Source: Chromatiaceae bacterium (GTDB lineage: Bacteria > Pseudomonadota > Gammaproteobacteria > Chromatiales > Chromatiaceae). Taken from it: a stretch of DNA of 64,000 nucleotides. The stretch covers positions 58,905-122,904 of the forward strand of contig JACDZG010000004.1 of NCBI GenBank assembly GCA_013426805.1. The letters run 5' to 3'. This document shows positions 32,855 through 47,965 of this stretch, piece by piece. The notes under the pieces are model-generated. The model saw only the letters and a program-made list of their open reading frames with translations, did not search any database and had not been told where the DNA came from. A program made the position numbers and the translations under genes. Every line of letters begins with the position of its first letter. The stretch's first letter is position 1.

Positions 32855-34267
32855 TCAGTCCGCTTCGGTCACTTCGCCCCCGATCCCGTAGCGGGCGAGC
32901 TTGACGTAGAGACTCTGACGGCTCAGGCCCAGCAGTTCCGCCGCCGAGGCGCGATTGCCGTTGGTCAGTTTCAGGGCGGCCTCGATGCAGAGGCGCTCGA
33001 TCAGGTCGGTCGACTCCCGGACCAGATCCTTGAGCGGCGCACTGCCGACCCGGTCGGTGAACTGCGCCACCCAGACCGGCAATCCGCCGGCGCTGGGGTC
33101 GCCGCTCAGCCGCCGACCGACGTCACGGATGAAAAAGCCGAAACAGGGCCGGTCCCCGTGCTCCACCGCGGCCCCCGAGATTTCGACCTCGGTCGTGGTC
33201 CCGTATTGGCCGCGCAGGGTAGTCTTGAAGAGTCGCAGCGTCCCGTGCTGGCGCAGGGTACTGATCAGGACATTGAGATCGATGCCCGCCCGGCCCAGCC
33301 AGCGGTCCAGTGACTGGCCGCGCAGCAGATGCTCGCTGGCCAGTTCGACCTGGTTGAGGAAGGCGCGATTGGCGGCCAGGATGCGCCCCTCGCTGTCGGT
33401 GATGAGGATCGAGTCCGGCGCCGCCGCGACGACCTTCAGCAACTTGGCGTCATTGTCCGGGAGCACTGCCGCGGCGGGATCGGTCGGCAGCGGGCAGAGG
33501 CGCACGACGAACAGCGGGGCGTCGTCCTGCCGCAGCAGGGTGGCCGATACCACCAATTCCCCGCCGCCGGCGAGGCGCTGCACGCTGACGCTGTCGACGC
33601 GCCCGCTGCTCAGCACGTTGGCGAGCAAGGTCTCGATGGCGCGGCTGCTCTCGGGCTCGAACCCCTCGGGAAACGGGCGGCCGACGCTATGGGTGGCGGT
33701 GTCGCCCAGTACCAGGGCGGCTGCCGGATTGGCCTCCACCACCCGCCGCAGGCCCGCATCGACGATCAGCACGGCCTCGGAGACACTCTGAAACAGCAGG
33801 CGGTAGCGGGTTTCCATCTGCCGGAAACGCCAATAGTCCCGCTCCAGCGCCTGTTGCGCGTCGACCAGTTGCTGTTGCAGCGAGGCGACGGCCTGCAATT
33901 CCCGGCCGATGGCCAGGATCTGCCCCCGTTTGCCGACGCGGATGGCGCGGTACTGGATCGGGATCTCTTTGCCTTGGCGGCCCAAGTGGCCGACCTGACG
34001 CCATTCATGCGCCCAATGGGGTTCCGCCTCGCGCAGGATGGCCTCCACCCGCGGGCGGCTGTCCTGGGAAACGGTGTCCAGCCAGGCTCGACCTCGCAAA
34101 TCGTCGCAGATCTCACGTGACAGCGCCTCACTGCCGACCGAGCAGTCGATGATGGAGCCCTTGGCGTCCAGCACCAGGGCGATATCGGCGACGGTCCGCA
34201 GCAGGTCGGCGGCGACCTTGCCGTCGACGCGGTCAACCGCCTCGTGCGTGACGCTCAGCGGGCACAC
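32855..34267 (-). CDS. ppsR: PpsR/CrtJ-type repressor of photosynthesis genes, copy B
   Basis: A 470-residue PpsR. I choose the GTG at 34267 because GGAGGG precedes it by five bases; an ATG twelve codons upstream lacks a ribosome site. The layout matches copy A: N-terminal domain, Q-linker (LVDAQQALERDYWRFRQMET), two PAS domains and a Fis-type helix-turn-helix (NGNRASAAELLGLSRQSLYV). Unlike copy A it keeps a Cys at the head of the DNA-binding region (LIERLCIEAAL), the place of the redox-active Cys420/424 of CrtJ/PpsR, and has about five further Cys. It is divergent from bchF across 431 bases, so it may be the redox-responsive copy that controls the superoperon. Confidence 0.92.
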   Translation of the reverse strand: MCPLSVTHEAVDRVDGKVAADLLRTVADIALVLDAKGSIIDCSVGSEALSREICDDLRGRAWLDTVSQDSRPRVEAILREAEPHWAHEWRQVGHLGRQGKEIPIQYRAIRVGKRGQILAIGRELQAVASLQQQLVDAQQALERDYWRFRQMETRYRLLFQSVSEAVLIVDAGLRRVVEANPAAALVLGDTATHSVGRPFPEGFEPESSRAIETLLANVLSSGRVDSVSVQRLAGGGELVVSATLLRQDDAPLFVVRLCPLPTDPAAAVLPDNDAKLLKVVAAAPDSILITDSEGRILAANRAFLNQVELASEHLLRGQSLDRWLGRAGIDLNVLISTLRQHGTLRLFKTTLRGQYGTTTEVEISGAAVEHGDRPCFGFFIRDVGRRLSGDPSAGGLPVWVAQFTDRVGSAPLKDLVRESTDLIERLCIEAALKLTNGNRASAAELLGLSRQSLYVKLARYGIGGEVTEAD

Positions 34268-34489
34268 GGCAGCCCTCCGCGCGCACGGCGTCGGCCAGCA
34301 CATGGGTCGGGTAAAAGCGGCATCAGCGCAGACAACGCGCGGCAGTCGGCGGCGAACAGTGAACAGTGGGCATTGCCGGAAACGACCCTCTTGTTGTGGA
34401 TGGAAAACGGAGCAGCGACGCGTCGGATGCGCCCGGAATGGTCCAGGTCAGCGCTGCAATGACTCCAAGTCTGTCTGCTTGGCCGGGAA

Positions 34490-34546
34490 TGTCAAGTTTC
34501 CGCTACGTCAACTTGCATTGACACTCCCGTCTCGCGAGGCTAGATT
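34490..34546 (+). promoter_or_regulatory. bchF superoperon promoter with tandem PpsR-like boxes
   Basis: Two abutting near-matches to TGT-N12-ACA lie at 34490-34507 (TGT...ACG) and 34506-34523 (CGT...ACA), one mismatch each and 16 bases apart. The second box ends in TTGACA (34518-34523), which forms a sigma70 promoter with TAGATT (34541-34546) at 17-base spacing. Transcription would start near 34553, 146 bases before bchF. The rest of the 431-bp intergenic region (34268-34698) holds no gene. Confidence 0.72.
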
Positions 34547-34698
34547 GTTCGTTGTGGGGCCGGCGTCGGCCGCGCTGGAACCCATCCGCTTGGGCCGGAC
34601 CCGAGCCGAATCCGATGTCCAGCGGACCGGCTGCTGCGCGTCGGCGCCCGCCAGTCCGCTACATCATGCACAATTGACCTTGAAGGTACCGCCCGAGC

Positions 34699-36503
<1,805 letters not shown>

Positions 36504-36506
36504 GAC

Positions 36507-38082
36507 ATGCAACTGACCGTCTGGACCTACGAAGGACCTCCGCACATCGGTGCCATGCGCATCGCCGCGTCCATGCGCGGGGTGCACTGCGTGTTGCATG
36601 CTCCCCAGGGCGACACCTACGCCGACCTGCTCTTCACCATGATCGAGCGCAGTGAGCGCCGCCCCCCGGTGACTTACACCACCTTCAAGGCCCGCGATCT
36701 GGGAACCGACACCGCCGAGTTGCTCAAGACCTGCGTCCAGGGCGTGCATGAGCGCTTCCGGCCGGACCTGCTGCTGGTCGGCGAGGCCTGCACCGCGGAA
36801 CTGCTCCAGGATCAGGCGGGCACCCTGGCCAAATCCATGGGACTGCCGATCCCGGTGGTCCCGCTGGAACTCTCGGCCTATTCGCGGCAGGAGAACTGGG
36901 GCGCGAGTGAGACCTTTTATCAGGTCGTCCGCCGGTTGCTGCACTCACAGGTACCGCCACCCGGGTCTGCGCCGCGGGCGCGTGCCGGCGGGCACCGACC
37001 CACGGCCAACCTGCTCGGACCGACCGCGCTCGGCTTCCGTTGTCGGGACGACGTGACCGAGGTGACCCGACTCCTGAACGCGATCGGCGTGGACGTCAAT
37101 CTGGTGGCGCCCTTGGGCGCCAGTCCCGCCGATATCGCCCGCATTCCTGAAGCGGACTTCAATTGCTGCCTCTACCCGGAGGTGGCGTTGTCGGTGTGCA
37201 GTTGGCTGGAGCGGATGTTCAAGCAGCCGACGGTGAAGACCATCCCGATCGGCGTCGGCGCGACCCGGGACTTTCTGCGTGAAGTCGGCGCCCTGACCGG
37301 GATCAATGTCACCGCGGCACGTGCGGCCCAGGCGTCGCGGCTGCCCTGGTACTCGCGCTCGGTGGACTCGACCTACCTCACCGGCAAGCGGGTCTACATC
37401 TTTGCCGATGCCACCCATGCCATCGCGGCGGCGCGGATCTGCGCCGAGGAACTGGGGTTCCAAGTGGTGGGCCTCGGCACCTATGGCCGCGAGTTGGCCC
37501 GCGACGTCCGCGCCGCGGCCGAGCGTTACGGCATCGAAGCGCTGATTACCGACGATTATCTCGAGGTCGAGGCGCAGGTCGCCGAACTGCATCCGGAGCT
37601 GGTGTTGGGCACCCAGATGGAGCGCCACATCGCCAAGCGTTTGGGGATTCCCTGCGCGGTCATCGGCGCGCCCTTCCATGTTCAGGACTGTCCGGCCCGG
37701 TACGCACCCCAGATGGGATTCGAGGGGACCAACGTGATCTTCGATACCTGGGTCCATCCGCTGATGATGGGCCTGGAAGAGCACCTCCTGACTATGTTCA
37801 GGGGTGATTTCGAGTTCCATGACGAGGCCGCACCCTCGCATCTGCCGACGTCGGCCACGGCCAAGGCGCAACCGGTGCAGACCGAGATTGCGCAGCAGCA
37901 GACCCCGCAAGCGTCTGCACCGAGCGTGTCACCCGCGCCGGGCGACCCCCTCGCCTGGGCGCTGGACGCCGAGCGGGAACTGAAAAAAATACCCTTTTTC
38001 GTCCGCGGCAAGGCCCGCCGTAACACCGAATTGTTCGCCGCGGAACGCGGCATACAACTGATTACCGTGGAGACGCTCTACG

Positions 38083-38108
<26 letters not shown>
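36507..38108 (+). CDS. bchB: Light-independent protochlorophyllide reductase subunit B
   Basis: The 533-residue partner of BchN. Asp36, the unusual non-Cys ligand of the 4Fe-4S cluster, is in place ([13 protein letters not shown]). [20 protein letters not shown] and [21 protein letters not shown] match the family. The C-terminal domain ([21 protein letters not shown]) ends the protein, after a Pro/Gln/Ala-rich linker. It starts three bases after the bchN stop and overlaps the bchH start by 26 bases. Confidence 0.96.
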
Positions 38109-42728
<4,620 letters not shown>

Positions 42729-42733
42729 TACCA

Positions 42734-43432
42734 ATGATGTCTTCGTACGAAGAACGCCGCGTCGAGATCGAGACCTACTTCGATCGTACCGCCGCCGACG
42801 CCTGGTCCAGGCTCACCTCCGATGCTCCGGTCAGCCGCGTCCGCGCGACCGTGCGCGCGGGGCGGGACCGGATGCGCGCCACCCTGCTCAGTTGGCTGCC
42901 GGCGGAGCTGTCGGGTCGGCGGCTGCTGGACGCGGGCTGCGGCACCGGCGCACTTGCCGTGGAGGCCGCGCGCCGCGGCGCGCACGTGGTCGCCATCGAC
43001 GTGGCGCCGACGCTGATTTCACTGGCGCAGGAGCGCAGCCCCAAGGACTTGGGCGTCGGCAGCATCGAGTTCCTGGTGGGCGACATGAGCGACCCGGCCC
43101 TGGGGCAGTTCGACCATGTGGTCGCGATGGATTCCGTCATCCATTATCAGGCCGCCGATGTGGTCACCTTGCTGGCGGGCGTGGCGGCACGCACGACCGG
43201 CTCGATCCTCTTCACCTATGCCCCGCGGACACCGGCCCTCGCGGTGATGCACGCGGTGGGCCGCTTCTTCCCCCGTGGTGACCGCTCCCCGGCCATCGAA
43301 CCGGTGGCGGAGCAACGCCTGCACCGGCTGGTGGCGGAGCATCCGGGGTTGGCGGACTGGCGGATTGGCCGCACGCAACGGATCGCCCGCGGTTTCTACA
43401 CCTCACAGGCACTGGAGCTGGTGCACCAGTGA
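42734..43432 (+). CDS. bchM: Magnesium-protoporphyrin O-methyltransferase BchM
   Basis: BchM methylates Mg-protoporphyrin IX with S-adenosylmethionine to give the substrate of the cyclase BchE. The 232-residue protein has the SAM motif LLDAGCGTGALAVEAARRGA, VVAIDVAP as motif II, and the BchM-specific YFDRTAADAWSRLTSD near the start and GRFFPRGDRSPAIEPV. It begins five bases after bchL and overlaps the lhaA start by four bases. Confidence 0.95.
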   Translation: MMSSYEERRVEIETYFDRTAADAWSRLTSDAPVSRVRATVRAGRDRMRATLLSWLPAELSGRRLLDAGCGTGALAVEAARRGAHVVAIDVAPTLISLAQERSPKDLGVGSIEFLVGDMSDPALGQFDHVVAMDSVIHYQAADVVTLLAGVAARTTGSILFTYAPRTPALAVMHAVGRFFPRGDRSPAIEPVAEQRLHRLVAEHPGLADWRIGRTQRIARGFYTSQALELVHQ

Positions 43433-44862
43433 AGTCGCTCACCGCCACCCTGACCCGTGAATGGCTACGGCTGGGGCCGCGGTTCCTGCCGTTTGCGGAT
43501 GCCGGCACGCGCGAACTGCCGTTGTCGCGTCTGCTGCGGCTCGCGCTCTTCCAGGTCTCGGTCGGGATGGCGGTCGTGCTGTTGAACGGCACCCTGAATC
43601 GGGTCACCGTCGTCGAGCTCGGTGTCCCGATCTGGCTGGTCTCTCTGATGGTCTCGCTGCCGCTGGTGTTCGCTCCGCTGCGCGCCTTGATCGGCTTCCG
43701 TTCGGACTATCACCGTTCGGCCCTGGGCTGGCGGCGCGTGCCCTACATCTGGTTCGGTACCTTGCTGCAATTCGGCGGCCTGGCGCTGATGCCGTTTGCG
43801 CTGCTGTTGCTGTCCGGGAACCACGCGGCCCCGGGCTGGATCGGTCCCGCCGGTGCGGCCCTGGCCTTCCTGTTGCTGGGCGCTGGTCTGCATGTGACAC
43901 AGACCGCGGGGTTGGCCCTGGCCACGGATCTGGCCCCGCCCGACGCGCGGCCGCGGGCCGTGGCGCTGCTCTATGTCATGCTGCTGCTGGGGATGGTCGG
44001 CAGTTCACTCATTTTTGGGCAGTTACTGGAGAACTTCAGCTATACCCGACTGGTCCAGGTCATCCAGGGTGCGGCCCTGGTCACCCTGTGTCTGAATGTG
44101 GTCGCCTTGTGGAAGCAGGAGGCCAGGAACCCCGCACTCACCGCCAAGCATCGGGTGCGGCCGAGTTTCAGTGCGTCGTGGGCCGATTTTCTGGCGAACG
44201 GGCGCTCCGGACGGCTGCTGGTCGCGGTGGCCCTGGGCACGGCCGGGTTCAGTATGCAGGATATCTTGCTGGAGCCCTACGGGGGTCAGGTGCTGCATCT
44301 CTCGGTCGGTCAGACGACCTCGCTCACCGCGCTGCTCGCGGGCGGCACCCTGATCGCCTTCGCGCTCGCCTCGCGCCTCCTTGCACGCGGCGCCGACCCC
44401 TATCGGGTCTCGGGATTCGGCGCGCTGGTGGGCGTGTGTGCCCTGGCCGCGGTGTTGCTGTCCTCGCCGCTGGATTCAGTGACCCTGTTTCGGGTCGGCA
44501 CCTTCCTGATCGGATTCGGCAACGGCCTGTTCGGCGTCGGGACCCTGATCGCCGCGATGGGGTTGAGCCAGAAAGGCGAAAGCGGTCTTGCACTGGGTGC
44601 CTGGGGCGCCGTTCAGGCGACCGCGGCGGGGCTTTCCATCGCCTTCGGCGGTGCGCTTCGCGATCTGGTTGCCGCGCTCGCGACGCAAGGCGCCTTGGGC
44701 GAGGCCTTGAGTGGTCCGGCAATCGGCTACGGAGCCGTGTACCATATCGAAATTCTGTTACTCTTTGTGACCATGGTCGCCATTGGCCCGCTCGTCGGCT
44801 CGTCCGCGAGCGACCGGCGACCACCGTCATCCAGCTTTGGCTTGGCCGAATTTCCCGGCTAG
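43429..44862 (+). CDS. lhaA: LhaA, light-harvesting 1 assembly protein (PucC family)
   Basis: LhaA is a polytopic membrane protein needed for LH1 assembly, probably by handing over bacteriochlorophyll. The 477-residue protein has about twelve helices, with LLNGTLNRVTVVELGVP, LIGFRSDYHRSALGWRRVP and QDILLEPYGGQVLHLSVGQT as family marks. The start GTG overlaps the bchM stop. It lies directly upstream of puhA, as in other purple bacteria. A paralogue is encoded in the bchG operon. Confidence 0.94.
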   Translation: MKSLTATLTREWLRLGPRFLPFADAGTRELPLSRLLRLALFQVSVGMAVVLLNGTLNRVTVVELGVPIWLVSLMVSLPLVFAPLRALIGFRSDYHRSALGWRRVPYIWFGTLLQFGGLALMPFALLLLSGNHAAPGWIGPAGAALAFLLLGAGLHVTQTAGLALATDLAPPDARPRAVALLYVMLLLGMVGSSLIFGQLLENFSYTRLVQVIQGAALVTLCLNVVALWKQEARNPALTAKHRVRPSFSASWADFLANGRSGRLLVAVALGTAGFSMQDILLEPYGGQVLHLSVGQTTSLTALLAGGTLIAFALASRLLARGADPYRVSGFGALVGVCALAAVLLSSPLDSVTLFRVGTFLIGFGNGLFGVGTLIAAMGLSQKGESGLALGAWGAVQATAAGLSIAFGGALRDLVAALATQGALGEALSGPAIGYGAVYHIEILLLFVTMVAIGPLVGSSASDRRPPSSSFGLAEFPG

Positions 44863-44887
44863 CCCTTTGCCCTCGGGAGGAGAAACC

Positions 44888-45655
44888 ATGCCCGCCGACG
44901 CTCTCGTTAGCACCCTTGATGTTGGCTCTATTGCCATCTGGGCCTTCTGGCTGTTCTTTGCAGGACTTGTCATCTATCTTCGCAAGGAGGACAAGCGGGA
45001 GGGATATCCGCTGGAGTCTGAGCGCTCCAAGCACATTAAAGTCGTTGGATGGCCGGCCATGCCTGAACCCAAGACCTTCCTGTTGCCTCACGGCCAGGGT
45101 ACCCGCCAGGCACCGCGTCCGCAGGAGCCTGAAACCGTCAACGCCACGCCCACCGAGCCCTGGCCGGGTGCTCCGCTGCAGCCCAACGGCGACCCGATGC
45201 TCGCCCGGGTGGGTCCCGGCGCCTGTCCGAAGCGTGACGACGTGCCTGATCTGACCTTCGAAGGCGAGAACAAGATCGTGCCCTTGCGGGTGGCCGAAGG
45301 GTTCTCCATTGCGTCCGAGGACGGCAATCCGGTGGGAATGGAGGTCCTGGGTGCCGACGATCAGAAAGGCGGTGTCATCACCGATTGCTGGGTCGACCGC
45401 TCCGAGCCGCAGATCCGTTACCTGGAACTGTCGGTTTCCGGCGGCAAGAAGGTCCTGTTGCCGATCAACTTCGCGCGTATCAGTAAGGCCAACCGTAAGG
45501 TCAAGGTCGATGCCCTGCTCGGCAGCCAGTTCGCCAATGTCCCTGTCCTTGCCAACCCTGACCGCGTGACGCTCCGCGAGGAGGATCTGATCACCTCCTA
45601 TTACGGCGGCGGCAAGCTCTACGCGACTCCCGATCGGACCGAGCCCTTCCTGTGA
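44888..45655 (+). CDS. puhA: Photosynthetic reaction centre H subunit
   Basis: PuhA caps the L/M reaction-centre core on the cytoplasmic side and conducts protons to QB. The 255-residue protein has one N-terminal helix (VGSIAIWAFWLFFAGLVIYL) followed by YLRKEDKREGYPLE, and a globular domain with GFSIASEDGNPVGMEVLGAD, ITDCWVDRSEPQIRYLEL and LITSYYGGGKLYATPDRTEP. The ATG at 44888 has GGGAGGAGA upstream, the best ribosome site in the superoperon. This fits a structural protein made in quantity. Confidence 0.97.
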   Translation: MPADALVSTLDVGSIAIWAFWLFFAGLVIYLRKEDKREGYPLESERSKHIKVVGWPAMPEPKTFLLPHGQGTRQAPRPQEPETVNATPTEPWPGAPLQPNGDPMLARVGPGACPKRDDVPDLTFEGENKIVPLRVAEGFSIASEDGNPVGMEVLGADDQKGGVITDCWVDRSEPQIRYLELSVSGGKKVLLPINFARISKANRKVKVDALLGSQFANVPVLANPDRVTLREEDLITSYYGGGKLYATPDRTEPFL

Positions 45656-45677
45656 GTCAATCGAGGTGAGTCAACCG

Positions 45678-46346
45678 ATGACCGAGTACGAGTTCGAACC
45701 CGTACCGGGCCTGCCAGAGGATCTCCCGCCCGGCGAGACGCTCCTCTGGCAGGGCGCGCCGCGCCGGCAAACGCTCGCGCGGCGCGCCTTCCACACCCGT
45801 AAGGTGATCGGCTATTTCGTAGTGGTATGGGTGCTGTATCTCGGGTGGGAGATCTCCTCGGGAGCGGCGCTTCTCAGCACCTTTTTGAATTCCCTGAAAC
45901 TGGTGGTCCCGGCAGCCTTGGGAGTGGGTCTGCTGAGCCTGTTGGCCTGGGCGATGGCCCGCTCAACGCTCTATACCATCACCAGTAAGCGCGTCGTGCT
46001 GCGTTTTGGTGTCGCTTTGCCGATGACGATCAATCTGCCGTTCGCCAAGATCGCGAGCGCGGCCTTGCGTGAGAACGGCGACGGAACCGGTGATATTCCA
46101 CTCACCTTGACCCGCGCGACGCGGGTGCCCTATTTCGCGTTGTGGCCCCATGCCCGGCCCTGGTATTTTTCACCGGCTCAGCCGATGCTGCGGGCCATTC
46201 CTGACGTGTCGTCCGTGGCACAAATCCTGGCCGGCGCGCTCCAGCGGGCAGCCGAGGAACAGCAATCCGCACCGGTCGGTGACACCGCATCAGCAACCGA
46301 GCCGGGGGAGCGTGAAAGATCCGCGGCATCGGGGCACCTGACCTGA
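45678..46346 (+). CDS. puhB: PuhB, reaction-centre assembly protein
   Basis: PuhB is a membrane protein that helps reaction-centre assembly. The 222-residue protein begins YEFEPVPGLPEDLPPGETLLWQG, the family signature, with helices around 50-72 and 78-98 and a PH-like domain from ~100 (LYTITSKRVVLRFGVALPM, ATRVPYFALWPHARPW). I prefer the ATG at 45678 to the GTG at 45666, because GAGG lies eleven bases before the ATG and inside the GTG's own site. Confidence 0.93.
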   Translation: MTEYEFEPVPGLPEDLPPGETLLWQGAPRRQTLARRAFHTRKVIGYFVVVWVLYLGWEISSGAALLSTFLNSLKLVVPAALGVGLLSLLAWAMARSTLYTITSKRVVLRFGVALPMTINLPFAKIASAALRENGDGTGDIPLTLTRATRVPYFALWPHARPWYFSPAQPMLRAIPDVSSVAQILAGALQRAAEEQQSAPVGDTASATEPGERERSAASGHLT

Positions 46347-46407
46347 ACGCCGGCCGTACGAGCGGCGCCGCACTTCAAGATCCCGATTTTCGGTCGATGT
46401 GAGCCTC

Positions 46408-46908
46408 ATGAGTGATCATTCCCATAACCTGATGCCGCGGAAGATGCTGATCGCCATCGCGTCCCTGATCGGATTCAGTCTGGTGCTGGTCATCACGGCG
46501 CGGCTCACCGGTCTCGGGATCAGTCATGTCCCGCCGGCGCCGGTGGTGCAGTCACTGGACCTGCGGTTCGAGGGCCAGGGCGACGCTGCGCTGACCGTGC
46601 GCGCCATGGCGGATGGCACTGTCATCAAGGTGCTTGAAGCAGGCAGCAACCAGTTTATTCGTGGTGTGTTGCGCTCTACGGCGCGCGCGCGCCGCAGCCG
46701 CGGGGTCGATGACGACACCCCGTTTCAGGTGGCGCGCCTCGCCGATGGACGCCTGATCCTGCGCGATCTGGGGACCGGGCAGGTCATCGAACTGCGCTCC
46801 TTCGGTCCGACCAATGAAGGGGCCTTCGCCGCGCTGCTGGACGCCCGCGGGACCGATCCCGCGCACGCGCCCCCGGTGACCGCGACTCAGACCCGGCAGC
46901 CGTTCTAG
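46408..46908 (+). CDS. puhC: PuhC, photosynthetic complex assembly protein
   Basis: PuhC is an assembly factor anchored by one helix with a periplasmic domain. The 166-residue protein has a helix at ~17-39 (IAIASLIGFSLVLVITARLTG) and the family segments LDLRFEGQGDAALTVRAMADG, IRGVLRSTARARRSRGVDDD, PFQVARLADGRLILRDLGTG. The ATG at 46408 is used; an upstream GTG at 46399 is possible. Unlike many proteobacteria, no acsF follows puhC; puhE comes next after 34 bases. Confidence 0.92.
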   Translation: MSDHSHNLMPRKMLIAIASLIGFSLVLVITARLTGLGISHVPPAPVVQSLDLRFEGQGDAALTVRAMADGTVIKVLEAGSNQFIRGVLRSTARARRSRGVDDDTPFQVARLADGRLILRDLGTGQVIELRSFGPTNEGAFAALLDARGTDPAHAPPVTATQTRQPF

Positions 46909-46942
46909 GGCGCGCCCGGTTTCCAGCCTGGAACACGACCGC

Positions 46943-47797
46943 ATGTTCGATTACGCCGCACCCGCGCTTTATGCCCTATTCGTCTGGTGGCTCGGAACCG
47001 GGATCATCCTCTACCTCGATAGCCTGCCGACACGCACCTATCGCTGGAGTCTGACCGGTGGTGCGCTGGTATTGATTGGTGCCGCCTTCGGGGTCATCGT
47101 CTCCGGCAGCGGCACCTCGGTCGCGCACGCCTATCTCGGTTTCACCTGCGGTGTCCTGGTCTGGGGCGCGCTGGAGATGAGCTATTTCATGGGTCTGGTC
47201 AGCGGACCACATAAGACTCCCTGCCCGCCGGGCTGCGGAGCCTGGCGACGCTTCGGCCTGGCTATCGGCACCAGTCTTTACCATGAACTTTCTGTGGTAG
47301 CCATGGGCCTACTGCTGGCCGTACTCTGTTGGGATGCGGACAATCAAGTCGGCCTTTGGACCTATTGCGTGCTCTGGGTGATGCGCTGGAGTGCGAAGCT
47401 CAATATCTTCTTCGGGGTGCCGAACCTGCATATCGATTGGCTGCCGGAGCACCTGCGCTTTCTCCAGTCCTATATGGGCCAGCGCTCCATGAATTACCTG
47501 TTTCCGCTGTCGGTGAGTGGCGGAACCATCGGTTGTGTGCTGATGATCAGCGGGGCGCTTGATCTCGAGACCGGGCCCTTCGGCAGCACCGGTCAAATCC
47601 TGGTCGCGGCCTTGTTGGCGCTGGCGGTGCTCGAACACTGGTTCCTGGTGTTGCCCCTGCCGGACGAAGCACTCTGGGCCTGGGCCTTCAAGCCGCGGTC
47701 GCGGCGTTCGGTGTGGCGCTCCCGCGTGGGCTCGCAACGGGCAAGGGTCCGCGGGTCGGGCCGGTCAGCCCAACTGGTTGCGATCAGCGGACGCTGA
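46943..47797 (+). CDS. puhE: PuhE, photosynthetic complex assembly protein 2 (DUF3623)
   Basis: A 284-residue protein with seven or eight helices. It belongs to the PuhE/DUF3623 family found only in bacteriochlorophyll-producing proteobacteria, where it modulates complex assembly. Recognisable blocks are WWLGTGIILYLDSLPTRTYR, LEMSYFMGLVSGPHKTPCP, LYHELSVVAMGLLLAVLCW, WSAKLNIFFGVPNLHIDWLP and HLRFLQSYMGQRSMNYLFP. The last ~30 residues are Arg/Ser-rich and cytoplasmic. A 168-bp gap to bchE follows. Confidence 0.93.
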   Translation: MFDYAAPALYALFVWWLGTGIILYLDSLPTRTYRWSLTGGALVLIGAAFGVIVSGSGTSVAHAYLGFTCGVLVWGALEMSYFMGLVSGPHKTPCPPGCGAWRRFGLAIGTSLYHELSVVAMGLLLAVLCWDADNQVGLWTYCVLWVMRWSAKLNIFFGVPNLHIDWLPEHLRFLQSYMGQRSMNYLFPLSVSGGTIGCVLMISGALDLETGPFGSTGQILVAALLALAVLEHWFLVLPLPDEALWAWAFKPRSRRSVWRSRVGSQRARVRGSGRSAQLVAISGR

Positions 47798-47965
47798 TTT
47801 TGGAGCATTCGATCGAGCGGGCAGAGGAACAGCCGCGGGGCGACGCCTGAGGGCGGGCCTGTGCCAGTGCAGGCAAGAACAAGACCGAAACGACCTGGTC
47901 CATCCGCGTGGCCGGGTTTGACGTACGACAGCAAGCGGTTAGCCACAGTCTTTCGGGAGTAGCAC

